DNA of 17,797 nt from Deltaproteobacteria bacterium (lineage in GTDB: Bacteria > Desulfobacterota_C > Deferrisomatia > Deferrisomatales > JACRMM01). Where the stretch lies: contig JACRCS010000754.1 in assembly GCA_016218905.1 (NCBI GenBank), forward strand, positions 1 through 17,797. The letters run 5' to 3'. The notes under the pieces were generated by a model. That model was not told the origin of the DNA. It worked only from the letters and a program-made list of their open reading frames with translations, and did not search any database. Position 1 is the stretch's first letter. The number at the start of each line of letters is the position of its first letter. Below, piece by piece: positions 1 to 6,362 of this stretch. The translations under genes and the position numbers were made by a program.

Positions 1-1
1 G

Positions 2-457
2 CAGCCGGTGGTGACGACGGTCCTCGCGTTGGTCCTCGTCACCTACGGCGTTGTTGTCCTCCGGCTCGGGAGGCCGGCCCACGGCGGGGCTCCCGGGCCC
101 CAGACCCGCCCTCGGCTTCGCAGCGAGCGCTCGGCTGCAATGGCCGCCGGAGTCCCCTTCCTCCTCGGAGCGTTCCAGGGCGCCTCGAACCCCGCCCTCC
201 TGCTCAACTGGACGCTCTTCATCAGCTTCGCGCTGGGGCACCGGCTCCTCCGGGCGGACCTCCCGGGCGCGGTCGGCTTCGGCGTCGGAGCGGGAGCGGG
301 CGCCTTCGGGTGGTTCGCGCTCCTGATCGAGGTGGTGCACCGGCTGCGCTCCCACCCCATGGGCACGTGGATCCGGAACAGCACGGCCTTCGCCGGACTG
401 CTCCTCGTCCTCTTCGGGCTGCTCTTCAGTTGGAGGGCGGCGTCGGAGCTGTTCTGA
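2..457 (+). CDS. LysE/RhtB-family membrane transporter, C-terminal part (5' end outside window)
   Basis: The reading frame is open to the left edge and stops at TGA 455-457, so about 150 C-terminal residues are visible. They are mostly hydrophobic. A short hydrophobic stretch is followed by a basic, proline-rich loop (about nt 70-140). Two or three further membrane spans come next, the first carrying GASNPALLLNW (nt 179-211), which resembles the Asn-Pro motif of LysE-type exporters. The last span ends just before the C-terminus. LysE-family proteins are about 200 residues long and export amino acids or related small molecules across the inner membrane. The GTG codons at nt 8 and 11 sit inside what looks like a membrane span, so they are probably not the true start. 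This is the only plus-strand gene; it converges on the dehydrogenase gene and seems unrelated to the catabolic cluster. The family call is moderate and the substrate is unknown. Confidence 0.6.
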   Translation, partial: QPVVTTVLALVLVTYGVVVLRLGRPAHGGAPGPQTRPRLRSERSAAMAAGVPFLLGAFQGASNPALLLNWTLFISFALGHRLLRADLPGAVGFGVGAGAGAFGWFALLIEVVHRLRSHPMGTWIRNSTAFAGLLLVLFGLLFSWRAASELF

Positions 458-460
458 CCT

Positions 461-479
461 CAGTTATCAGTTATCAGTT
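461..479. repeat. Heptamer tandem repeat, about 2.7 copies of CAGTTAT
   Basis: Directly after the LysE-like stop codon the sequence reads CAGTTAT CAGTTAT CAGTT. It is noticeably AT-richer than its surroundings and lies in the spacer between two convergent genes. Similar heptamer runs occur in intergenic DNA of several bacterial groups; no function can be assigned from sequence. Confidence 0.6.
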
Positions 480-537
480 CCCGCCCGTCCGTGGGCTTCT
501 CGATCCGAGTCTCTCGTGGTGTCGACACCCATGGTGG

Positions 538-567
538 AGATAAAGCCCCTCCCGTCGGGGAGGGGCT
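538..567 (-). terminator. Intrinsic terminator of the minus-strand catabolic operon
   Basis: A perfect 10-bp inverted repeat (544-553 AGCCCCTCCC and 558-567 GGGAGGGGCT) encloses a 4-nt loop. Read on the minus strand, the hairpin begins 24 nt past the dehydrogenase stop codon and runs straight into TTTATCT, a short U-rich tail. The plus-strand side lacks a T-run, so it should terminate mainly the minus-strand transcript. It may still block read-through from the convergent LysE-like gene. Confidence 0.75.
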
Positions 568-591
568 GCACCGACGCTCTCCCGGCCGTCG

Positions 592-2073
592 CTACACCCA
601 CCGTGCGGTGACGGTCTTCTCGTCGAGGAATAGGCGCATGGAGGCCATGCGTGACTTGGCGGAGCCGAGGAAGGACTCCTTCTTGGAGCCGAGCGGAAAG
701 AAGGCGTAGGGCTGGGGCACGGCGACGTTCACCCCGATGTTGCCGACTTCGGCCTCCCGGGTGAACTTCCGGGCGACCTTGCCGCTCTCGGTGAAGATGC
801 ACGCCGAGTGGCCGTAGTTCGTACCGTTGATCCAGGCGAGCGCCTCGTCGAGGCTCTTCGCCCGCATGAGCATCGCCACCGGGCCGAAGGCCTCCTCCTT
901 GGCCGTCGGCATCTCGGGGTTTCCGTTCTCGAGGATGCTCGGGGCGAGGAAGTAGCCCTTCTCGTACCCCTCCACCTTCACGGACCGGCCGTCGAGCACC
1001 ATCTTGCCGCCCTCGGCGAGCGCCCGGTCGATCCAGTCGAGCACCTTCTGGCGCCCCGCCGGCGTGCACATGGGGCCCTGATCGGCCGACTCCTCCAGGC
1101 CGTAGCCGAGCTTCATCGACCGGGCAGCGGCCACGAACTTCTCCTTGAGCTCGTCGTGGCGGTCGCCAACGACGATCACGTTATCCGAGCCGAGGCAGCG
1201 CTGGCCGTTCATGCCGTAGCAGGAGCGGAGCAGCCACTGGGCGGCCTGGTCGTAGTCCGCGTCGGGCATGATCACGACGTTGTTCTTGCCGTTGCCGTTG
1301 AGCGAGGAGACCTTTCCGAGCTCGCCGCACTGGCGGTAGAGGTCCCACCCCGCCGAGGTGGAGCCGATGAAGCCGATCCCCTGGACCTCGGGCTGCCGGA
1401 GGATCTCGGCGTTGATGTGCCGCCCTCCGTGGATGAGGTTCAGGACGCCCTTGGGGAACCCCGCCTCCCAGGCCGCCCGCGTGATCGCGTCGGCGGCGAC
1501 CGGGTCCTGCCGGCTGGGGCTCACGACCACGGTGCAGCCGGCCGCCAGCGCGTACGGAACAAAGGACGACCAGGCGTGCATGGGAATATTACCCGGCGTG
1601 ACGATGAGGAAGGCCCCGAGCGGCTCCCAGACGAGCCACTGGTCGATGCCCGTGGCGAGCTGGTCGAGGTGCTCGTTCTCCTTCACCAGCCCGTAGGCCG
1701 CGGCGCACGCTGACTCCACGTTCTCGATCACCCGGCGCACGGAGCCCCGGGACTCGTCGATCGTGCGGCCGTGGTCCTGCGTGAGAATCCGCGTCAGCTC
1801 GTCGAACTTCTCCTCGAGCTTCGCCCGAAGGTCGAAGAGGAGCTTGGCACGGTCGCGCAGGCAGACCTCCTTCCAGCCCTTGAACGCCCGGTGCGCCGCC
1901 TCCACCGCCGCCCGAGCCTCCTCGTTCGTCGCCTCGGGAAACGTGGCGATCACCTCGCCCGTGGCGGGGTTGGTGGTCTCGTTGACGACGGTCGAGCGCG
2001 ACTCGACCCACTCCCCGTCGATGAGGAGCTTGAGGTTACCGTAGTGCTTCTTCACTTCAGGGAGCAGAGCCAT
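592..2073 (-). CDS. CoA-acylating aldehyde dehydrogenase, methylmalonate-semialdehyde dehydrogenase (MmsA) family; proposed 2-formylglutarate dehydrogenase
   Basis: A 493-residue protein starting at ATG 2073, chosen because GAGGAG lies 6 nt upstream and homology to the family begins here; a longer open frame to 2367 has no family match. The catalytic Cys293 sits in NGQRC. The usual ALDH general-base Glu motif (ELGGK) is replaced by SLNGNGKNN (257-265), as in the acylating MMSDH group. Other landmarks are TPGNIP (159-164), GSTSAG (237-242) and a C-terminal KTVTARW typical of MMSDH. The usual KPSE of the NAD site reads SPSR (185-188). Family members oxidise malonate-type semialdehydes with CoA and NAD+, releasing CO2 and an acyl-CoA. 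It is the last gene of the minus-strand run, 151 nt after its neighbour. In this context 2-formylglutarate is a fitting substrate and glutaryl-CoA the product (inference). An ordinary role in valine or malonate metabolism is the alternative. Confidence 0.85.
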   Translation of the reverse strand: MALLPEVKKHYGNLKLLIDGEWVESRSTVVNETTNPATGEVIATFPEATNEEARAAVEAAHRAFKGWKEVCLRDRAKLLFDLRAKLEEKFDELTRILTQDHGRTIDESRGSVRRVIENVESACAAAYGLVKENEHLDQLATGIDQWLVWEPLGAFLIVTPGNIPMHAWSSFVPYALAAGCTVVVSPSRQDPVAADAITRAAWEAGFPKGVLNLIHGGRHINAEILRQPEVQGIGFIGSTSAGWDLYRQCGELGKVSSLNGNGKNNVVIMPDADYDQAAQWLLRSCYGMNGQRCLGSDNVIVVGDRHDELKEKFVAAARSMKLGYGLEESADQGPMCTPAGRQKVLDWIDRALAEGGKMVLDGRSVKVEGYEKGYFLAPSILENGNPEMPTAKEEAFGPVAMLMRAKSLDEALAWINGTNYGHSACIFTESGKVARKFTREAEVGNIGVNVAVPQPYAFFPLGSKKESFLGSAKSRMASMRLFLDEKTVTARWV

Positions 2074-2079
2074 GGAAAT

Positions 2080-2085
2080 CTCCTC
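2080..2085 (-). promoter_or_regulatory. Ribosome binding site GAGGAG that fixes the dehydrogenase start
   Basis: The minus strand reads GAGGAG, then 6 nt, then the ATG at 2073. This strong site supports the 493-residue protein over an apparent N-terminal extension that would run through the repeat-rich spacer. Confidence 0.7.
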
Positions 2086-2098
2086 AAAAGAACGTGTC

Positions 2099-2209
2099 GC
2101 GTACCGCGTTCTGCGTTCCGTGTGAAAACTCTGGAAAAGAATGTTCTGCGTGCTGCGTACCGCGTTGTGAACCCCGTTCGAGACCCCAAACGTGGAACGC
2201 AGAACGCGG
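2099..2209. repeat. Intergenic repeat cluster with a 16-bp inverted repeat and a 12-bp direct repeat
   Basis: In the 151-nt spacer between the DUF1185 gene and the dehydrogenase, CCGCGTTCTGCGTTCC (2104-2119) returns as its exact reverse complement at 2194-2209. GCGTACCGCGTT occurs directly at 2099-2110 and 2155-2166, and GTTCTGCGT at 2108-2116 and 2143-2151. The RNA could fold into a long-range stem across about 74 nt. There is no U-tract, so this is not a classical terminator. It may be a dispersed intergenic element, an mRNA-stability structure between the upstream seven genes and the dehydrogenase, or a remnant of a mobile repeat. Confidence 0.7.
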
Positions 2210-2224
2210 GACGCTGCACGCGCG

Positions 2225-2803
2225 TCAGCGCAGTCCGTCTTCCTTCTTCGCCTCGTCCTTGGTGAGGCCGCCGACGCGGGGGAGGGGACGGCCGGAGTCG
2301 GTGACCACCAGGGCGACGACGATCTCGTCGCCTCGCGGGGCGTCCTGGACCCGGACGGGCATGGCATCGAAGTGGGTCCGGACGAAGGCGGCGTCCTTGT
2401 AGTGGGTGGGCACGTCGAGCTCGGTCCCCGGGCCCCCCATCTTCTTGGCGGAGGGGATGATCGCCTTGCCGCCTCCGACGGCGGCCCGAAAGGGCGTGCC
2501 GAGCTTCGGATGGAGGATGGCGGCGGCGTGCTCGAGCTCGCCCTGGCTCCCGACGATCGCCCCCTTTCCGTACCCTTCCGCCTGTTCGGGCCGGATCTCC
2601 AGGGCGGCGACGGCCTTCTCGCCGAGGAGCTTCCCGAGGGCGTCGCCGGTCTCGATCAGCTCCGCCAGGTCCTCGACGTAGCGGCCCGCAAAGGGGTTCT
2701 TGATCACGGCGAGCGCAGCGGCCCGCCGGGTCGGCGGGTCGACGGGCCTTCCGGACTCCTTCCGGGTCTCCTCGACCAGGGTCACGATCTTTCGAATCTC
2801 CAT
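2225..2803 (-). CDS. 'Amino acid synthesis' family protein (PF06684/DUF1185), role in this pathway unknown
   Basis: A 192-residue soluble protein with no signal peptide or membrane span. Conserved-looking blocks are VIKNPFAGRYVEDL (33-46), YGKGAIVGSQGELEHAAA (78-95), HPKLGTPFR (98-106), GKAIIPSAKK (112-121), PRGDEIVVAL and a terminal GRPLPRVGGL. They match the family named amino acid synthesis, whose biochemistry is not established to my knowledge. ATG 2803 is preferred over the adjacent GTG at 2806 because GGAGG then sits 6 nt upstream. The start shares one base with the stop of the UPF0280 gene (TGATG), implying translational coupling. Its place directly behind Hnr and the UPF0280 protein suggests an auxiliary step, such as handling a ring-opened or tautomeric intermediate or helping cofactor assembly. 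That is inference only. Confidence 0.8.
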   Translation of the reverse strand: MEIRKIVTLVEETRKESGRPVDPPTRRAAALAVIKNPFAGRYVEDLAELIETGDALGKLLGEKAVAALEIRPEQAEGYGKGAIVGSQGELEHAAAILHPKLGTPFRAAVGGGKAIIPSAKKMGGPGTELDVPTHYKDAAFVRTHFDAMPVRVQDAPRGDEIVVALVVTDSGRPLPRVGGLTKDEAKKEDGLR

Positions 2804-3705
2804 CACACACCTCCCGCGACACTTGCGTTTATGGCTTCACCACCGGGCGAGAACTCGAGTCGCTCGGAGCCCGGAAACCCCACCAGCCGCCGCTCCCCCC
2901 GGAGGAAGAGGAGCGCTCCCCGGATGAGCCCCCTCTCGAGGAAGTCGGCCGCCGTCGCCCCGCCCCGGTCCAGGGCGCGGGCGACCTCCGCCGCCGAGAG
3001 GGGCCCCACCGAACGGGTGACCCTGAGGCCGCGGAGGTCGGTCTCGGGATCGACGCCGCCGGCGAGGACTCTCTCCACGGACCGGGACTCCACGTCCACG
3101 TCGTTGGCGACGAGGGTGGCCGCCGCGTCCGCCGCGGCTCCCGACTCCCCGACCACCGTCACCGCGTCGGCAATGCCCAGGGTGAAGCTCCTCCCGCCGA
3201 ACCCGCTCGTCGCCACCCCGCCCACGCTGTCGGACGCCGTCACCCGGAAGCGCGCCGAGGGGGGCGCTCCGAGCCGGGCCGCCACGCCGACGGTCGCGCT
3301 CTCGCCGGCAGCCAGGCGGATGGCGACGTCCCCGCCGTTGTTCACCAGGATCCAGCTGGCGCCGGCCGCCGCGAGCCAATTGGCGATCGAGTCGGCCACC
3401 GCGCCGGCCACCGCGATCAGAGGCGTCAGGAAGCGCTCCCGGTGGGGAAGCGTCGCCTCCCACATCGCGCCGACCACCGGCGGCAGGGCCTGGGCGTGCC
3501 GGATCCGCCGGGCGTCCGTGGCGACCAGGGTCCGGTACTCGGCCAGCTCCGAGAGCACCTCGAGCGTCCTTCGCCCGGCGGCTTCCAGCAGCGCCGGCCG
3601 CGTCTCGCCTCCCCACCGGGCGGCGATGATGAGGCTCACCGGCCCGCGCTCGACGCGAAGGCGGTCGGGCCCGAGGGGGACGAGCGCGGGCCCGCCTCCG
3701 TTCAA
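2803..3705 (-). CDS. UPF0280-family protein (ApbE flavin-transferase superfamily); proposed Hnr flavinylation factor
   Basis: About 300 residues. Motifs of the UPF0280 branch of the ApbE superfamily are clear: TPLIAVAGAVADSIA (94-108), VNNGGDVAI (121-129, the ApbE GGD segment), GVATSGFGGRSFTLG (163-177) and GESGAAADAAATLVAN (186-201), equivalent to the metal-binding region of ApbE. The start is placed at TTG 3705, which overlaps the hnr stop as TTGA with GGGAGG 3 nt upstream. The next candidate, GTG near residue 23, would cut into the conserved N-terminal strand RGPVSLIIAA. Classical ApbE proteins covalently transfer FMN to Thr/Ser of target proteins. Hnr of E. barkeri is known to carry a covalent flavin, so tight coupling to hnr makes this protein the obvious candidate flavinyltransferase. 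UPF0280 itself has no settled function, so the role is inferred. Confidence 0.8.
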   Translation of the reverse strand: MNGGGPALVPLGPDRLRVERGPVSLIIAARWGGETRPALLEAAGRRTLEVLSELAEYRTLVATDARRIRHAQALPPVVGAMWEATLPHRERFLTPLIAVAGAVADSIANWLAAAGASWILVNNGGDVAIRLAAGESATVGVAARLGAPPSARFRVTASDSVGGVATSGFGGRSFTLGIADAVTVVGESGAAADAAATLVANDVDVESRSVERVLAGGVDPETDLRGLRVTRSVGPLSAAEVARALDRGGATAADFLERGLIRGALLFLRGERRLVGFPGSERLEFSPGGEAINASVAGGV

Positions 3706-5198
3706 GCGCCTCCCAGCGGCCGTACGGCCTCGAGATGTCCCCCCATCTCCTCGTAATCCGAGAGCCTCATCGTGTACTCCACCGGGACCACCAGGGCGGG
3801 GGTGGGGACCCAGGTGAAGAACCCCGCCAGGACCCGCTCCACGTCCACCATGAAGTTGATGCCTCCCCCGGGCAGGAGGAACGTGGGGGCGCCGCCCACT
3901 GTGAGGCGGGCCTTGGCCGCGTGGACGGCGTGGGTAAGCTTGATCGGCTGGCGCGTCACGCCCGCCCGCGCGCTCCCGCCGGTCCCTCCGCAGTAGAGGG
4001 CGGAGACGCGGCTCGGCTGGCAGGTCTCCGTGATGGTCCGGACGGCCTGCCGGGCCGCCTCCGTGAGTTCCACGGGCTCGAGCTCGCCCCCCTCCGTCAC
4101 CCGGAAGAGGGCGGCCTTCTGCCCCGTCGTCTCGGTGACGAGGATTCGGCTCCCGGGGCGGACGTCCCGGACTCCGCCGGGCGCGAAGACGTCCCGGGGC
4201 GCCTCCACCGAGGTCCCGCCCCAGCCCCTCCCGTGGTCTCCGAAGTACCGCCCGGGGGTGCTCTGGCGAAAGCGCAGGCGCGCGCCCGAGGGGACGGTGC
4301 CGAGATAGCGCCCGGCGGCGTGCTCGGTCAGGAGTCCGGTGAGGTGGCTGTCGAGCACCACCACCTCGTCGGCCGCTTCCTTGAGGAGGGGCGCAAAGAG
4401 GCCGAGCGTCGCGCTGCCGCAGCCGACCCGCATCTTCTCCATCCGGACGCCGTCCACGACCGGTGCGCTCCCCACCCGGAGCTCCAGGCGGCTCCCGCCC
4501 TCGATCCGGAGCTTCACGGGCTTGCGGTTCGCCAGCGCGGTCATGACGCGCGCGGCGCGGAAGCCGTGCGGCCCCGTCAGGGTGTTCGCCCCTCCCAGGG
4601 AAAGGATCTTCGAGCCGTACTCTTCCGTGGTGAGGTGGCCGATCGGCTCTCCGCCGGCCAGCACCGCGGCGCGCTCTTCGCCGAGGCTCGCGTCCGTGTC
4701 GATCTTCACCTTCACGCTCGAGTAGCTGAGCGGCGCCTCGGTGACGACCGTCACCACGTCGACCCCGTGGCTCACGCCCCGGACGATGACCGGGGCGGGC
4801 TTGCAGTCCGGGTACGTGGTCCCGGCGCCGAGGCCCGTGATCAGGGGCTCCCGGATCGCGGGCTCCCAGTCCGGGCCGACGACCTCCCGCACGTCCTCGA
4901 ACGTGTGGAGCGGCACATTCCGGACGAGCTCTCCGCCCCGGTTCACGTACCGCTGGCAGGCCCCGGTCTTCCCCTCCGCCACGAAGCACCCGATGGGGCA
5001 GGAGCCGCACCTGGCGCGACCGTCCGGCACCGCGGGCTTCGCCGCGACCGCGCCCTCGGGGCAGACCCGCAGGCACACCCGGCACTCGACGCAGTCGCCC
5101 GTGATCCTCGCCTTCTTCTCGACGAGCTCCACCGCCTCCAGGGGGCAGTTAGCGACGCACTTGCCGCAGGCGGTGCAGCGGTCGGCGAGGATCTCCAT
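3702..5198 (-). CDS. hnr: 6-hydroxynicotinate reductase (ferredoxin-type, iron-sulfur flavoprotein)
   Basis: A 498-residue protein starting at ATG 5198, just after the enamidase stop; its ribosome binding site is weak, so coupling is likely. The N-terminus carries two 4Fe-4S motifs, C8-C11-C14-C18 and C36-C39-C42-C46, then a third set C64-C67-C71-C81. This fits the E. barkeri enzyme, reported to have two [4Fe-4S] clusters, one [2Fe-2S] cluster and a covalently bound flavin. The catalytic part contains TGLGAGTTYPDCKPAP and MRVGCGSATLG, plus a glycine-rich FLLPGGGINFMVDVER near the C-terminus. The reaction reduces 6-hydroxynicotinate to 1,4,5,6-tetrahydro-6-oxonicotinate using low-potential electrons. 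The direct neighbour, enamidase, takes exactly that product, which greatly strengthens the call. No separate ferredoxin gene is in the window. The covalent flavin site is not known to me; GAGTT and CGSAT are the two candidate Thr-containing segments. Confidence 0.85.
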   Translation of the reverse strand: MEILADRCTACGKCVANCPLEAVELVEKKARITGDCVECRVCLRVCPEGAVAAKPAVPDGRARCGSCPIGCFVAEGKTGACQRYVNRGGELVRNVPLHTFEDVREVVGPDWEPAIREPLITGLGAGTTYPDCKPAPVIVRGVSHGVDVVTVVTEAPLSYSSVKVKIDTDASLGEERAAVLAGGEPIGHLTTEEYGSKILSLGGANTLTGPHGFRAARVMTALANRKPVKLRIEGGSRLELRVGSAPVVDGVRMEKMRVGCGSATLGLFAPLLKEAADEVVVLDSHLTGLLTEHAAGRYLGTVPSGARLRFRQSTPGRYFGDHGRGWGGTSVEAPRDVFAPGGVRDVRPGSRILVTETTGQKAALFRVTEGGELEPVELTEAARQAVRTITETCQPSRVSALYCGGTGGSARAGVTRQPIKLTHAVHAAKARLTVGGAPTFLLPGGGINFMVDVERVLAGFFTWVPTPALVVPVEYTMRLSDYEEMGGHLEAVRPLGGA

Positions 5199-5205
5199 CG
5201 CCAGC

Positions 5206-6360
5206 CTACACCACCTTTGCCGTCCGCTTCGGAGGCGGCGTGTTGCGGCTCAGCTTGACCACGATCTCCCCGTCGACGAGAACGAAGCTCACCCCCGGGG
5301 TATCCCCGGCGCGGTATGCCGAGAGCACGTCGTCTCCCACCGAGCCCATGGGGGCGTCGCAGAAGACGAGGTCCGCCGGCGCGCCCACGGCAATCCGCCC
5401 CTGGGGGAGCTTGTGGCAGCGGGCGGTGTTGCCGGTCGCCCAGGCGATCGCCACCGCCGGGTCGATCTCGGCGAGGCCACAGAGGTGGGCGATCACCCGC
5501 TGGATCCCGAGGGGGACCACCCCGGTGCCGGAGGGCGCATCGTTGCCGATGATCACTCGCTCCCAGGCGCCGGCGTCGGCCGCCTCCCGGGCGGCGTGGA
5601 CCGCCATCTTCCCGTTCCCGCAGTGCACGATCTCTACGTAGAGGCTGCTCTCGCGGACGATCCGGGAGATCTCCGCGGGGCTCACCGCCGTGGGGCCGCC
5701 GTTCGTGTGGCACGCCACGTCGGCGCCGGCCGCGAGCACTTGCTCCGCCGTCACGGTCGAGGAGCCGGGGATCGACGTCCCGCCCATGTGCATGAGGACC
5801 ACCATCCCGTGCTTCTTCGCCCAGGCGACCATGGGGGCAGCCTCCTCGGGCTGCTTGATCGCGCCGAGCCCGATCTCCCCGACGATCCGGACGCCATTGC
5901 GGGCCATGTCGGCGAAGTCCTCCTCCACGAGCCCCTTCTCGAGGATCGCGGCCCCGCCGATCACCTTCATCCCGCCGGGCCGGATCGCGGCGAACGACTT
6001 CGCGGCCAGGATGGCGAGGGCCTTCACGCCCGCCGGGTCCTTGGGCCGGCCGGGCAGGTGCACCTCGCCCGCGCTCACCGCCGTCGTCACGCCGCCGTGG
6101 ACCGAGCTCTCGAGGAACCCGACCTGGTTCTGGCGGGGGGTGAAGTCCCCGAGGACGGGGTGCATGTGGGAGTCGATGAGACCGGGCGTCACGCCGCAGC
6201 CCTGGGCGTCGATGACGCGGTCGACGCCCGAGACTTCCGCCCCCCGGCCCACCGCCGCGATCTTGCCGTCGGCGACGAGGAGGGTGTCGGCGTCGAGGAG
6301 GGGTTTGGCCGCGTCGCCCGATACCAGCACTCCGATGTTCACGATCTTGGTGGTTGCCAT
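5206..6360 (-). CDS. ena: Enamidase (amidohydrolase superfamily): 1,4,5,6-tetrahydro-6-oxonicotinate to 2-formylglutarate + ammonia
   Basis: A 384-residue cytoplasmic amidohydrolase starting at ATG 6360 with GAGGAG 5 nt upstream. It matches remembered E. barkeri enamidase almost block by block: N-terminal KIVNIGVLVSGD, HGGVTT (88-93), HLPGRPKDPAG (101-111), GGTSIPGSSTVTA (193-205), GNDAPSGTG (272-280) and the ending SRNTPPPKRTAKVV. All binuclear metal ligands expected for the Fe-Zn enzyme are present: H65 and H67 in HMH, bridging E162, H191, H218 and D274. Enamidase hydrolyses the cyclic enamide to (S)-2-formylglutarate, releasing ammonia. It lies 2 nt behind the molybdopterin subunit and 7 nt ahead of hnr, so hydroxylation, reduction and ring opening are encoded together. 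Other amidohydrolases such as dihydroorotases share the fold but not these blocks. Confidence 0.93.
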   Translation of the reverse strand: MATTKIVNIGVLVSGDAAKPLLDADTLLVADGKIAAVGRGAEVSGVDRVIDAQGCGVTPGLIDSHMHPVLGDFTPRQNQVGFLESSVHGGVTTAVSAGEVHLPGRPKDPAGVKALAILAAKSFAAIRPGGMKVIGGAAILEKGLVEEDFADMARNGVRIVGEIGLGAIKQPEEAAPMVAWAKKHGMVVLMHMGGTSIPGSSTVTAEQVLAAGADVACHTNGGPTAVSPAEISRIVRESSLYVEIVHCGNGKMAVHAAREAADAGAWERVIIGNDAPSGTGVVPLGIQRVIAHLCGLAEIDPAVAIAWATGNTARCHKLPQGRIAVGAPADLVFCDAPMGSVGDDVLSAYRAGDTPGVSFVLVDGEIVVKLSRNTPPPKRTAKVV

Positions 6361-6362
6361 GG

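Noticed and set aside
458..591. Small gene in the convergent spacer
   Set aside because: Short frames here have no ribosome binding site and overlap the terminator hairpin and heptamer repeat.
2099..2209. Possible CRISPR-like array
   Set aside because: The repeats are few, unequal in length and orientation, with irregular spacing and no cas genes.
2074..2367. N-terminal extension of the dehydrogenase to a 591-residue protein
   Set aside because: The extra residues are encoded across the repeat-rich spacer and the end of the DUF1185 gene, match no ALDH sequence, and a strong GAGGAG site precedes the internal ATG.
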